Source of the DNA: Catenuloplanes niger
Lineage (GTDB): Bacteria > Actinomycetota > Actinomycetes > Mycobacteriales > Micromonosporaceae
DNA length: 64,000 nt
Assembly (NCBI RefSeq): GCF_031458255.1
Contig: NZ_JAVDYC010000001.1
Span: forward strand, 1,497,001-1,561,000
Direction of reading: 5' to 3'
Shown: positions 24,228 to 32,017 of the stretch, piece after piece
Layout: each line of letters begins with the position of its first letter
Position numbering within the stretch: position 1 is the first letter of the stretch
Notes under the pieces: generated by a model
What the model saw: the letters and a program-made list of their open reading frames with translations, nothing else
What the model was told of the DNA's origin: nothing
Databases searched by the model: none
Program-made: the position numbers and the translations under genes

Positions 24228-24256
24228 GGGGTGCACCGTACAACGGTGCACCCCAT
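24226..24256. promoter_or_regulatory. Perfect hairpin covering the DUF72 start codon
   Basis: ATGGGGTGCACCGT (24226-24239) and ACGGTGCACCCCAT (24243-24256) are exact reverse complements with a 3-base loop. It lies between the stop of the HAAS membrane gene (24262) and the start of the DUF72 gene (24227), both on the minus strand. It could be a terminator, a dyad operator or a fold hiding the start codon. Confidence 0.65.
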
Positions 24257-24261
24257 CGATC

Positions 24262-25200
24262 TCAGACGGCGGCCGGGATGCCGCGGCGGGCGCGCTCGGC
24301 CCGGACCGCGATCTCCACGATGTCCCAGACCGTGGCGATCGCGAACGTCGCGATCACCACCATGGTCGCGACGTAGAGCGCGTCGCTGCCGGGCGCGAGG
24401 CCGGGGAACTCCGGGTTGAAGATCCGGTCCTGCACCGCCAGCCAGATCACCGGCACGGCCGTGAGCAGCGCGAGCACGGCGTTCACGGCGGCGGTCGCCC
24501 GGGTGTAGGCGCCGGTGCGGAAGACCTGGATCGCCCAGACGATCTCCAGGACCAGGACCGCGACGAGGTACGGCCACCAGAACGACCAGTTGGCCGGGTC
24601 CAGCACCGGCACGTCGGTGAACGTGAACTGCTGCAGCACCAGACCGGCGATGAGCAGCACCGGCCAGACCACGTTCGGCACGAGCCGGGTGTGCGCGACG
24701 CGGCCCGACTCGTACTCCGGGAGGTCGTCGAGGGTCCACGGCCGGCGCAGCGAATCGGTCACGCCGAGCCGCTCCAGCAGCGCGAACGTGCCCGTGGCCC
24801 AGAAGCCCAGGTGCGCGCCGACCGTGATGACCGAGGTGACCACACCGCCGATGACCTTGCCGATCGCGGGGTCGTCCATCAGCTGCACCACCGCGGTGAC
24901 GGTCACGACGATCGGGAGCACCACGGTGTAGAGCGCGATCATCGTGCGGCGCCAGGCCGGGTAGATCTCCGGACCTATCAGCTGGTGACGCCGGCCGCTG
25001 TATCGGTCGGCGAGCCGGTCCGGGTCGCCGAGCTCCATCAGCGCTCCCCGGGTCGCGGCGTCGGGCGCTTGACCGGCGTCGACGCGCGCCTCGACCGCGT
25101 CCTCGATGGAGGCGCGCAGCTCACGGTCGATGTCCGCGCGCTGGCCCTCCGGGATGCGGCGCAGCGCGGTGCTCACGTAACGGTCGATGAGGGTGGTCAT
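24262..25200 (-). CDS. HAAS-domain multi-pass membrane protein
   Basis: The 312-residue protein starts with a HAAS-type helical prefix (LIDRYVSTALRRIPEGQRADIDRELRASIEDAVEAR and a ...LMELGDPDRLADRYSGR end, residues 1-72). About seven hydrophobic helices follow, such as RTMIALYTVVLPIVVTVTAVVQL, VVWPVLLIAGLVLQQFTF and YVATMVVIATFAIATVWDIVEI. HAAS domains are found next to PadR regulators and are thought to pass signals to membrane partners. The padR gene lies 12 bases upstream on the same strand, so PadR control of this protein is expected. Its transport or signalling role is not known. Confidence 0.88.
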   Translation of the reverse strand: MTTLIDRYVSTALRRIPEGQRADIDRELRASIEDAVEARVDAGQAPDAATRGALMELGDPDRLADRYSGRRHQLIGPEIYPAWRRTMIALYTVVLPIVVTVTAVVQLMDDPAIGKVIGGVVTSVITVGAHLGFWATGTFALLERLGVTDSLRRPWTLDDLPEYESGRVAHTRLVPNVVWPVLLIAGLVLQQFTFTDVPVLDPANWSFWWPYLVAVLVLEIVWAIQVFRTGAYTRATAAVNAVLALLTAVPVIWLAVQDRIFNPEFPGLAPGSDALYVATMVVIATFAIATVWDIVEIAVRAERARRGIPAAV

Positions 25201-25212
25201 GTCCGGCTCCTT

Positions 25213-25536
25213 CTACAGGTCGTTGATGGCGGCGTCGAGGCGGGACCACTCGGTGCGGAGCGCTTTCGCGACCGCGTCGCCCCGCGGGGTGGTGGTGTAG
25301 AACTTGCGCGGCCGGGCCTCGTCCGTGTTCCACGCGCTGGTGAGCAGCCCCTGCGCCTCCAGGCGGCGCAGCAGCGGGTAGAGCGTGTTCGCCTCCACCT
25401 CGAAGCCGGCCGAGGCCAGCGTCTCCAGCAGCGAATATCCGTAGCCCGGCGTGCGCAGCACGGTGAGGCTCGCGACGACGACCGTGCCACGGCGCAGCTC
25501 CTGCAGGTGGCCCGCGAGCGCCGGATCCATTGTCAT
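25213..25536 (-). CDS. PadR-family regulator paired with the HAAS gene
   Basis: The 107-residue protein is a short PadR winged-helix repressor: LQELRRGTVVVASLTVLRTPGYGYSLLETLASAGFEVEANTLYPLLRRLEAQGLLTSAWNTDEARPRKFYTTTPRGDAVAKALRTEWSRLDAAINDL. The GYGYxLL and NTLYPLLRRLExxGLL parts are typical. PadR proteins repress membrane-protein or transporter genes and respond to small molecules. Start at ATG 25536; ATG 25530 is equally possible. A GTGTG-TCT-CACAC dyad lies just before the gene, a likely self-operator. The next gene on this strand is the HAAS membrane protein. Confidence 0.9.
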   Translation of the reverse strand: MTMDPALAGHLQELRRGTVVVASLTVLRTPGYGYSLLETLASAGFEVEANTLYPLLRRLEAQGLLTSAWNTDEARPRKFYTTTPRGDAVAKALRTEWSRLDAAINDL

Positions 25537-25549
25537 GCCAGAAACGATA

Positions 25550-25562
25550 GTGTGTCTCACAC
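25550..25562. promoter_or_regulatory. PadR operator candidate
   Basis: GTGTG-TCT-CACAC lies 14 bases before the padR start at 25536 in a short AT-richer patch, as expected for an autoregulated padR promoter. Confidence 0.5.
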
Positions 25563-25719
25563 ACCATTGCAAGCACCTACAGCACAGTGCGACGCCCGGC
25601 GACTGGCGCGCCGCGCTCATCGCGTAGATACTTGTCGATGCTTCCTGGGCCGGGAGCGGTGGGGCGCCGGGCAGCCCTCGCCGCAGGTTCGTGTCCGCGA
25701 CTCGCTAAGGAACCCACCC

Positions 25720-27030
25720 ATGAGACTTCGTCACGTCCTGGCCGTCGCGCTGGTCGCGCTGATGGCCGCGGTCGGCCTGGCCACGCCCGCGTCGGCGGCC
25801 TCGCTCACCGAGATCACGTCGTTCGGGGCAAACCCCAGCAACCTGCGCATGTACGTGTACGTGCCCGACAACCTCGCCGCGCGACCGGGCCTGCTGGTCG
25901 CGGTCCACTACTGCACCGGCACCGGCCCCGCGTTCTTCAGCGGCAGCCAGTTCGACGAGCTCGCCGAACGCCACGGCTACATCGTGATCTATCCGTCGGT
26001 GACGCGGTCGAGCCAGTGCTTCGACGTCGCCTCGCCGCAGGCGCTGACCCGCGGCGGCGGCAGCGACCCGGTCGGCATCAAGTCGATGGTCGACTACGTG
26101 CGGGCCCGCTACCCGGTGGACGCGTCGAAGATCGGGGTGACCGGGGTGTCCAGCGGCGCGATGATGACGAACGTGCTGCTCGGCGTGTACCCGGACGTCT
26201 TCGTCGCCGGCGCCGCGTTCTCCGGTGTGCCGTTCGGGTGCTTCGCCACCACGAACGGGTCGGAGTGGAACAGCGACTGCGCCAACGGGCTGATCACCAA
26301 GACCCCTCAGCAGTGGGGTGACCTGGTACGCAACGCATACCCGGGATACGCCGGGCCGCGGCCGCGCATGCAGACCTGGCACGGCACGAACGACGAGGTG
26401 CTGCGCTACCCGAACTTCGGCGAGCAGATCAAGCAGTGGACGAACGTGCTGGGCGTGTCCCAGACACCGGCCTACACGGACACGCCGCAGTCCGGATACA
26501 CCCGCACCCGCTACGGCGGCACCGGCGACCGGGCGCCGGTCGAGGCGATCAGCATGAGCGGGGTGTCGCACAACCTGCCGGTCGACGCGGCCGCCGCCAT
26601 CCACTTCATGGGCCTGGACACGCCGGTGTCCCCCACCACGCCGGCACCGACCACGCCGGCGCCGACCACACCGGGTCCGACCACACCGGCGCCGACCACG
26701 CCCGCGCCGGCCGGTCCCTGCCAGGTCACCTACGCGGTCAACTCGTGGAACAGCGGCCTCACCGCGTCCGTGTCGATCAAGAACACCGGCACGGCCACGG
26801 TCGACGGCTGGACACTGGCGTTCACGCTCCCGGCCGGCCAGACCGTGACGAACTCGTGGAACGCCACGGTCAGCCCCGCGAGCGGCGCGCTCACCGCCCG
26901 CAACGTCTCCTACAACGGCACGCTCACCGCCGGAGCCACGCAGACGTTCGGCTTCCAGGCCACCCACTCGGGCAGCCCGGCGAAGCCGGCCACGTTCACG
27001 CTCAACGGCACGGCCTGCACGGTCGCCTAG
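25720..27030 (+). CDS. Secreted CE1-type esterase (PHB depolymerase/acetyl xylan esterase-like) with CBM2
   Basis: The 436-residue protein has a signal peptide (1-27, ending PASAA), an alpha/beta-hydrolase of the esterase_phb/CE1 type (about 28-305), a repeated PTTPAP linker (about 307-332) and a C-terminal CBM2 (about 334-436, CQVTYAVNSWNSGL to FTLNGTACTVA). The nucleophile is Ser144 in GVSSG, with Asp in HGTNDEVL and His in SGVSHN completing the triad. Such enzymes remove acetyl or feruloyl groups from xylan; the CBM2 supports plant cell wall work rather than storage-polymer breakdown. It is a single-gene unit followed by a duplicated hairpin. ATG 25720 follows CTAAGGAACC. Confidence 0.9.
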   Translation: MRLRHVLAVALVALMAAVGLATPASAASLTEITSFGANPSNLRMYVYVPDNLAARPGLLVAVHYCTGTGPAFFSGSQFDELAERHGYIVIYPSVTRSSQCFDVASPQALTRGGGSDPVGIKSMVDYVRARYPVDASKIGVTGVSSGAMMTNVLLGVYPDVFVAGAAFSGVPFGCFATTNGSEWNSDCANGLITKTPQQWGDLVRNAYPGYAGPRPRMQTWHGTNDEVLRYPNFGEQIKQWTNVLGVSQTPAYTDTPQSGYTRTRYGGTGDRAPVEAISMSGVSHNLPVDAAAAIHFMGLDTPVSPTTPAPTTPAPTTPGPTTPAPTTPAPAGPCQVTYAVNSWNSGLTASVSIKNTGTATVDGWTLAFTLPAGQTVTNSWNATVSPASGALTARNVSYNGTLTAGATQTFGFQATHSGSPAKPATFTLNGTACTVA

Positions 27031-27041
27031 GGTTACGGTGC

Positions 27042-27067
27042 GTCCCGCCGGGCACGTCCGGCGGGAC
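27042..27067 (+). terminator. Terminator hairpin, first copy
   Basis: GTCCCGCCGG and CCGGCGGGAC pair perfectly around a 6-base loop GCACGT, 12 bases after the esterase stop codon. Confidence 0.75.
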
Positions 27068-27073
27068 CGGTGC

Positions 27074-27099
27074 GTCCCGCCGGGCACGTCCGGCGGGAC
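27074..27099 (+). terminator. Terminator hairpin, second copy
   Basis: The same 26-base hairpin is repeated exactly, 32 bases downstream of the first, with flanking GGTGC also copied. This is a tandem duplication of the terminator. Confidence 0.75.
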
Positions 27100-27129
27100 G
27101 CCGTCGCCCTGGGAACGGATGTCGCCCGC

Positions 27130-27756
27130 ATGAGAACGCCCGCCCTCGTCTCCTCCGCCGCCGCGCCCGTGCTGCTGATCGGCGGCTGGCTGCTCGCCGA
27201 GTCCCGGCAGCCGCCCGGCTTCGATCCGCTCCGCGACGCGATCAGCGACCTGGCCGCACTCGACGCGGCCGACCGGCAGATCATGACGGCGGCGCTGCTC
27301 GGTGTCGGCCTCGCGCACCTGGTCACCGCGGCCGGCCTGACCGAGGTCTCCCGCGCCGGCCGACTGCTGATCGCGGCGGGCGGGATCGCCACCGCCCTGG
27401 TGGGCGTGTTCCCGCTGCCGGCCGGCGACGGCGGCTCCACGGCACACACCGTGGCGGCGACGGTCGCGTTCACCGCCCTCGCGGTGTGGCCGTTCACCGG
27501 CGGCTCCCGGACCGGGCTGCTGCGGCGGCCGGCCACCCTCGCCGCCGGTACGGTACTGCTCGCGCTCGTCGCCTGGTTCGGCGCGACGCTGGCGGTCGGC
27601 GGCCCGCTCGGACTGGCCGAACGCACCGCCGCCGCGGCCCAGGCGCTCTGGCCGTTCGTGGTGGCGCTCAGCATCCGCACGCGTTCCGAGCAGCCGGAAT
27701 CGTACCCGCCGGGTGGCTCTTCCCAAGTGGTCGATCGGCTGAACGGCTCCCCGTAG
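27130..27756 (+). CDS. DUF998 family membrane protein
   Basis: The 208-residue protein has about six hydrophobic helices: SSAAAPVLLIGGWLLAE, IMTAALLGVGLAHLVTAAGL, LLIAAGGIATALVGVFPL, AHTVAATVAFTALAVWPF, TVLLALVAWFGATLAVGG and AAQALWPFVVALSI. It also has the DUF998 motif PPGFDPLRDAISDLAA between the first two helices. DUF998 proteins are common in actinomycetes and have no proven function. The gene is followed after 65 bases by the NACHT gene on the same strand; a shared transcript is possible but not implied by spacing. Confidence 0.88.
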   Translation: MRTPALVSSAAAPVLLIGGWLLAESRQPPGFDPLRDAISDLAALDAADRQIMTAALLGVGLAHLVTAAGLTEVSRAGRLLIAAGGIATALVGVFPLPAGDGGSTAHTVAATVAFTALAVWPFTGGSRTGLLRRPATLAAGTVLLALVAWFGATLAVGGPLGLAERTAAAAQALWPFVVALSIRTRSEQPESYPPGGSSQVVDRLNGSP

Positions 27757-27789
27757 CATTACCGTGCGCCACGGGTAGGCTACGAACGA

Positions 27790-27825
27790 ATGAGACCGCG
27801 GTCGATGCTGGAGGTCAGCCAGTGA
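27790..27825 (+). CDS. Possible 11-codon leader frame overlapping the NACHT start
   Basis: ATG at 27790 opens an 11-residue frame (MRPRSMLEVSQ) whose TGA overlaps the GTG start of the NACHT gene (GTGA, 27822-27825). It contains the GGAGG ribosome binding site of the larger gene. It may couple translation or may be chance; its size gives little evidence. Confidence 0.2.
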   Translation: MRPRSMLEVSQ

Positions 27826-30800
27826 CGGGTAGCGCGCGGGTCTCGTTCGGCATCTGGAGCGACCGCGTGGTGGCCGCCGAACGGTTGCAGTCCGACCTGG
27901 GCGAGTCCGGCGTGCACGCGATCACCGTCGGCGGTGACACCGGCACACCGATCGAGTGCCTGGTCGTGCTGACCCAGAAACCGCAGCTGGCACCGGGTGA
28001 GCTGGCCACGCTGACCCGGCTGGCGAATCGCGCGAAGATCACCATCGCGATCGACGGACACCGGCCCGGCGTGGACGACACGCCGCCGTGGCCGCGGGAT
28101 GCCACGCTGCACTGGGGTGGCCACTACCCGGATCTGTCGCGGGTGGCGGAGGCGCTGGTCGACCTGGTCCGTCCGCCGGGCCTGCTCTCCACCGCGTTGC
28201 CGGCCTTTCTGCCCACGTCCACGCCGCTGCCCGGCATTCCGCTGGCCGCCGGCATGCACGACCTGATCGAGCAGTTGCGGCGCCCGGAGGCACCTCGCCT
28301 GGTCTCGCTCACCCGCAGCCTGTACGACGAGTTGCTGCACGCGCCCCGAGCGCGGAGCCGCAACGAGTACGACCTGTTCCGGCTGGTGCGCTGGGCGGCG
28401 CAGGAGAAGCACCGGCCGTTCATCAACACCCGCCTGACCCGTTCGGAGAAGCCGTCGATCCGCCCGGAACGGCCGCGCTCGCTGGACGAGGTGCTGGACG
28501 ATCTCCGCACCCGCCGGCTGGTCATGTTGCTGGGCGAGCCCAGCACCGGGAAGAGCCAGCAGCTGCGGTACTTCGACGCACGTTCGGCGCTCCGCTCGAT
28601 CCAGCAGCAGGACGGCGGCCCGCGGGCGCCCGGTTCGTTCTACGTCGCGCTCTCGGCCCAGCCGTCGCAGCCGGACATCTCGATGGAGTGGCTGGCCCGG
28701 CAGTGGTCGATGATCGCCGACACCACGCGCTGGCACGATCTGCCCACGTTCCTGGCGGACGGCGGCACGGTGCTGCTGGACGGACTCAACGAGGGCGGCA
28801 TCCGCTCACTGCCGCTGCGCGAGTGGATGTACCGGTGGCGGGACGTCATCACGCAGCTCTTCGAGACCGGCGCGCTCAAGGTGGTGGTCAGCTGCCGGAC
28901 GCGTGACCAGCTCATCCAGATGAGGGAGCCCGCGACCGAGGTCAGCCTGCGGCCGCTGTCGACCGACGACATCGTGGCGATCGCCACCCAGGCCGACCCG
29001 CGGATCGCGCGACGCCTGAAGAACGCGCTGGCCGAGGACGCCCGGATCGCCGACCTGTACGCGAGCCCGTTCCGGCTGCGAAAGTTCCTCGAGTCGGGCG
29101 CGGACGACATCGTCGGCACCGAGGCTCGCCTGTTCGGGCTGGTCATCGTGGCCGCGATCCTGCGTGATCTCGATCAGGACAACCCGCACGGTGATCTCAT
29201 CTCGGACTCGGCCGCGGCCCGGTTGCGCGCCGGCTCCGTCACGGACGACGGCAACCCGTGGCTGGAGCTGGAGACCATCCCGATGATCAAGGCGTTCGCG
29301 GCGCTGGCCAAGCGGCTGACGTTCCCCACCACGCCGGGCGGGACCGCACGACTGACGATGGCGCCGTCCAGGGCCATCGAGGTGCTCGCGGACGCGCTCG
29401 CCGAGGCGCGGTACGACCCGGCGAAGGCACCGCTGGCGCTGGACGCGGCGAAGGACTTCGACATCCTCCAGGAGCAGCGCGGCGAGGTCCGGTTCATCCA
29501 CCCGTCCCTGCAGCACCTGTTCGCCGCGTCCGGCTGCACGGACGAGGAGATCGTCGCGCTGGCCGAACAGGAGCGGCAGTCGTCCGCGCACCGGCCGGCC
29601 GCACCGCACCGCTGGTCCCCCGGGCGTCTGCCACCGTACGCCGACCACCGGTACGGAGAGCTCTTCAAGTTCGCGGCGCAGCTCCGGCCGGACGTGCCGC
29701 GGCTGCTGCTGCGGGTGGACCCGGTGCTCGCCGCCCGGACGTACCTCGCGGCGGGGCTCGACGCGGAGAACGGCATCGACGAGATCCGCGCGACGCTGGC
29801 GAACAGCCTGGTCGACGAGGTGCAACGACCGCGGCGAGCCGCGATCACGGCCGCGCTGGGCGAACTGGGGTGGCGCCTGCCGACGCCCGGCTTCCGCGGG
29901 TCGGAGGCGCTGGCCGTGGTGCCGGCCGGTGAGTGGCACCTCGGCCACCGGGACCGGCAGGGCACGCCCGAGGTGGACACCGACAGCGAGACGCGCACGG
30001 TCCGCCTCGGCAGTTTCCGGATCTCCCGGTTCCCGGTCTCGAACCTCGAGTACCGGACGTTCGTGGAGGCCGGTGGATACGACGACAAGGCCTGGTGGAC
30101 GCCCGAGGGCTGGCAGTGGGTGACGAACTCCCGCGCCGTCGAGCAGTCCGTGGTCGAGTGGCTGCGCCGGCAGAACATCCTGAACCGCGATCTCAGCCAG
30201 ATCGTCCGGCTGTTGCGCGAGCGGCGGGCCACGCCGGCCTCCGCGGCCGCGTTGCTGCGGTTCGCGCGGCTGTCCGAATCGGAGATCGTCGACTACGTCC
30301 GCTCGCAACAGGACCGGCCGATCCGCAGCCCCGGGGCCTGGGACACCCCCGCGCTGAGCAACCCGTTGCAGCCGGTCGTGGGCGTGTCGTGGTTCGAGGC
30401 GAACGCGTTCTGCGCCTGGCTCACCGACCAGTACGGCAAGACCGTCCGGCTGCCCTCGGAGAACGAGTGGGAGGCCGCCTGCCTGCACTCCCTCGGCCTG
30501 ACCGACTGTGCCGCGGTGGCCGGGACGATCGGCACCGACTTCGGCAACACCATGGAGTCCGGTTTCCAGGCCACCACGCCGATCAGGACGTACGCGACCA
30601 CCACGCAGGAGGTCCGGCGGCTGCCGGTGGAGATGCTGGGCAACGTGTTCGAGTGGAACTTCGACTACTACGCACCCGGTCATCACAATCGGCGCATCCT
30701 GAAAGGCGGCTCATGGCGGCACGAGGCGTGGCGGGCCCACCCCGCCTATCGTGGGCGGGGAGTGGTGGACGCCCAGAACAACGACGTCGGTTTCCGCTAC

Positions 30801-30833
30801 GTGATGGAGGGAGCCGATCATGAGCGTCGCTGA
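27822..30833 (+). CDS. NACHT-type STAND NTPase fused to an FGE-sulfatase-like domain
   Basis: The 1003-residue soluble protein has an N-terminal alpha/beta domain of unknown family (1-110, FGIWSDRVVAAERLQSDLGES ... CLVVLTQKPQL ... ITIAIDGHRPG), a NACHT-like NTPase (Walker A GEPSTGKS at 238-245; Walker B VLLDGLNEGG with Asp320; VVVSCRTRDQL after it), a helical arm (about 400-690) and a C-terminal formylglycine-generating-enzyme-like fold (about 693-1003: LAVVPAGEWHLGHRD, FRISRFPVSNLEYRTFVEAGGY, GVSWFEANAFCAWLTDQYGKTVRLPSENEWE, LGNVFEWNFDYY, RRILKGGSWRHEAWRAHPAYRG, NNDVGFRYV). STAND-FGE fusions occur in predicted bacterial conflict systems, where the C-type-lectin-like domain may sense ligands. 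GTG 27822 has GGAGG 7 bases upstream. A 72-residue gene overlaps its 3' end. Confidence 0.87.
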   Translation: MTGSARVSFGIWSDRVVAAERLQSDLGESGVHAITVGGDTGTPIECLVVLTQKPQLAPGELATLTRLANRAKITIAIDGHRPGVDDTPPWPRDATLHWGGHYPDLSRVAEALVDLVRPPGLLSTALPAFLPTSTPLPGIPLAAGMHDLIEQLRRPEAPRLVSLTRSLYDELLHAPRARSRNEYDLFRLVRWAAQEKHRPFINTRLTRSEKPSIRPERPRSLDEVLDDLRTRRLVMLLGEPSTGKSQQLRYFDARSALRSIQQQDGGPRAPGSFYVALSAQPSQPDISMEWLARQWSMIADTTRWHDLPTFLADGGTVLLDGLNEGGIRSLPLREWMYRWRDVITQLFETGALKVVVSCRTRDQLIQMREPATEVSLRPLSTDDIVAIATQADPRIARRLKNALAEDARIADLYASPFRLRKFLESGADDIVGTEARLFGLVIVAAILRDLDQDNPHGDLISDSAAARLRAGSVTDDGNPWLELETIPMIKAFAALAKRLTFPTTPGGTARLTMAPSRAIEVLADALAEARYDPAKAPLALDAAKDFDILQEQRGEVRFIHPSLQHLFAASGCTDEEIVALAEQERQSSAHRPAAPHRWSPGRLPPYADHRYGELFKFAAQLRPDVPRLLLRVDPVLAARTYLAAGLDAENGIDEIRATLANSLVDEVQRPRRAAITAALGELGWRLPTPGFRGSEALAVVPAGEWHLGHRDRQGTPEVDTDSETRTVRLGSFRISRFPVSNLEYRTFVEAGGYDDKAWWTPEGWQWVTNSRAVEQSVVEWLRRQNILNRDLSQIVRLLRERRATPASAAALLRFARLSESEIVDYVRSQQDRPIRSPGAWDTPALSNPLQPVVGVSWFEANAFCAWLTDQYGKTVRLPSENEWEAACLHSLGLTDCAAVAGTIGTDFGNTMESGFQATTPIRTYATTTQEVRRLPVEMLGNVFEWNFDYYAPGHHNRRILKGGSWRHEAWRAHPAYRGRGVVDAQNNDVGFRYVMEGADHERR

Positions 30834-31038
30834 GCACGCGGGCGGCAAACCGGGCGACGACCAGATGCACGGCGGCGCGCACGACGTGGTCGGCGAGATC
30901 GCCACGCTGACCGACAGCGTTCCGCCCGCGGCCGACGACGAGATCCTGGCGAAACTGGAGATCCTGGCACGGACGTTCTCACCCGCGGAGGTCTTCGCGG
31001 TGCTGGTCCGCTTCGACACACCTGACCTGCTCGGATAG
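30820..31038 (+). CDS. Small partner protein of the NACHT-FGE gene, 72 aa
   Basis: The protein reads MSVAEHAGGKPGDDQMHGG, then an acidic middle and a C-terminal amphipathic part (DEILAKLEILARTFSPAEVFAVLVRFDTPDLLG). It overlaps the end of the NACHT gene by 14 bases and has GGAGG 7-11 bases before its ATG, so translation is probably coupled. I know no family for it. Small effector-associated or regulator proteins coded next to STAND NTPases are the closest parallel; whether it is an effector, adaptor or inhibitor cannot be told. Confidence 0.7.
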   Translation: MSVAEHAGGKPGDDQMHGGAHDVVGEIATLTDSVPPAADDEILAKLEILARTFSPAEVFAVLVRFDTPDLLG

Positions 31039-31176
31039 AGATCCGAACGTCTTTTTGCCGCCGTCGGCACGTATCCCCGGGTCCGATTTACCCGTTTGCC
31101 CGATAGCAGAGAGTGCGACGTGCCTCCATTGTGCACGGTGTCATCGCGCCGCTCGGTGTCGCCAACGGAGGTTTAC

Positions 31177-32013
31177 GTGCTCCATCCGCCCGGTCTGCAC
31201 CGACGCATGCACCGGCTGCTCCCGCCCGGTCGCGCCGCGCTCTGGCTGCCGCTGGACGACGGTCTCATCTCCGGGCCCGAGCATCACCTGCGCGACGTAC
31301 GCACGCTGCTCACGCCGGACGTCGTCGGGCACCTGACCGCGGTGCTCGGCTTCCGGGGCGCGCTCGCGGCCGCGGCCGACCGGCTGATCGACACGCCCGT
31401 GGTGATGAACCTCAGCGCCAGCACCACGCGGCACGAGCACACCCGGAAGATGCCGGTCGGCACCGTGGCCGACGCGGTCCGCGCCGGCGCGGACGCGATC
31501 GCCTGCCACGTCAACGTCACCTCGCCGTTCGAGGACGAAGGACTGGACCAGCTGTCCCGCCGGATCACCGAGGCGGACCTGCTCGGCGTGCCGGTCGTCG
31601 CGATGATCTACCCGCGGGCCCGCCACCCGGACGGCACCGACGACAACCACCTGCGGCTGCGCCAGGAGGACCCGGAGCGGTTCGCGGCACTGGTCCGGCA
31701 CTGCGCGCGGATCGCGATGGAGCTCGGCGCGAACGCCATCAAGACCATCTACACGGGTACGCCGGAGACGTTCCGGACCGTGGTCGAGTCGGCCATGGGG
31801 GTGCCGGTGCTGATCGCGGGTGAGGCGCTGGTGGACCCGAACGAGGCACTGGAGCGCGCGCGTGGCGCGGTGAAGGCGGGCGCGTCCGGCGTCGCGTTCG
31901 GGCGGCAGATCTTCGAGCGCGACGACGCCGGGCCGTTCGTGACCCGGCTGCGGGCCGCGCTCGACGACGTCGCGCCCCTGTCGATCGGCGTGCCCGCGCC
32001 GGCCCCGATGTAA
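31177..32013 (+). CDS. DhnA-type class I aldolase (FbaB/LsrF family)
   Basis: The 278-residue protein is a TIM-barrel aldolase of the DeoC/FbaB/LsrF group: LWLPLDDGLISGPEHHL, VMNLSAST, VADAVRAGADAIACHVNV, VPVVAMIYPR, MELGANAIKTIYTG with the Schiff-base Lys189, VPVLIAGE and AGASGVAFGRQIFE with the phosphate-binding loop. Members cleave or form sugar phosphates or, like LsrF and archaeal AroA', use related ketoses. GTG 31177 is the start because GGAGG stands 5 bases before it; earlier in-frame starts lack a ribosome binding site. It is convergent with the acyltransferase-toroid gene, 4 bases away. Confidence 0.88.
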   Translation: MLHPPGLHRRMHRLLPPGRAALWLPLDDGLISGPEHHLRDVRTLLTPDVVGHLTAVLGFRGALAAAADRLIDTPVVMNLSASTTRHEHTRKMPVGTVADAVRAGADAIACHVNVTSPFEDEGLDQLSRRITEADLLGVPVVAMIYPRARHPDGTDDNHLRLRQEDPERFAALVRHCARIAMELGANAIKTIYTGTPETFRTVVESAMGVPVLIAGEALVDPNEALERARGAVKAGASGVAFGRQIFERDDAGPFVTRLRAALDDVAPLSIGVPAPAPM

Positions 32014-32017
32014 CCGG

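Noticed and set aside
27822-28160. N-terminal TIR domain of the NACHT protein
   Set aside because: The fold order looks alpha/beta, but the catalytic Glu context and loops of TIR domains are not recognisable, so I left it unnamed.
29900-30833. Variable-repeat target of a diversity-generating retroelement in the FGE-like domain
   Set aside because: FGE/C-type-lectin folds are common targets, but I found no reverse transcriptase, template repeat or accessory gene anywhere in the window.
30820-31038. Antitoxin or toxin of a two-gene toxin-antitoxin pair
   Set aside because: Only one small gene is present, its partner is a 1003-residue NTPase, and no toxin or antitoxin motif can be seen.
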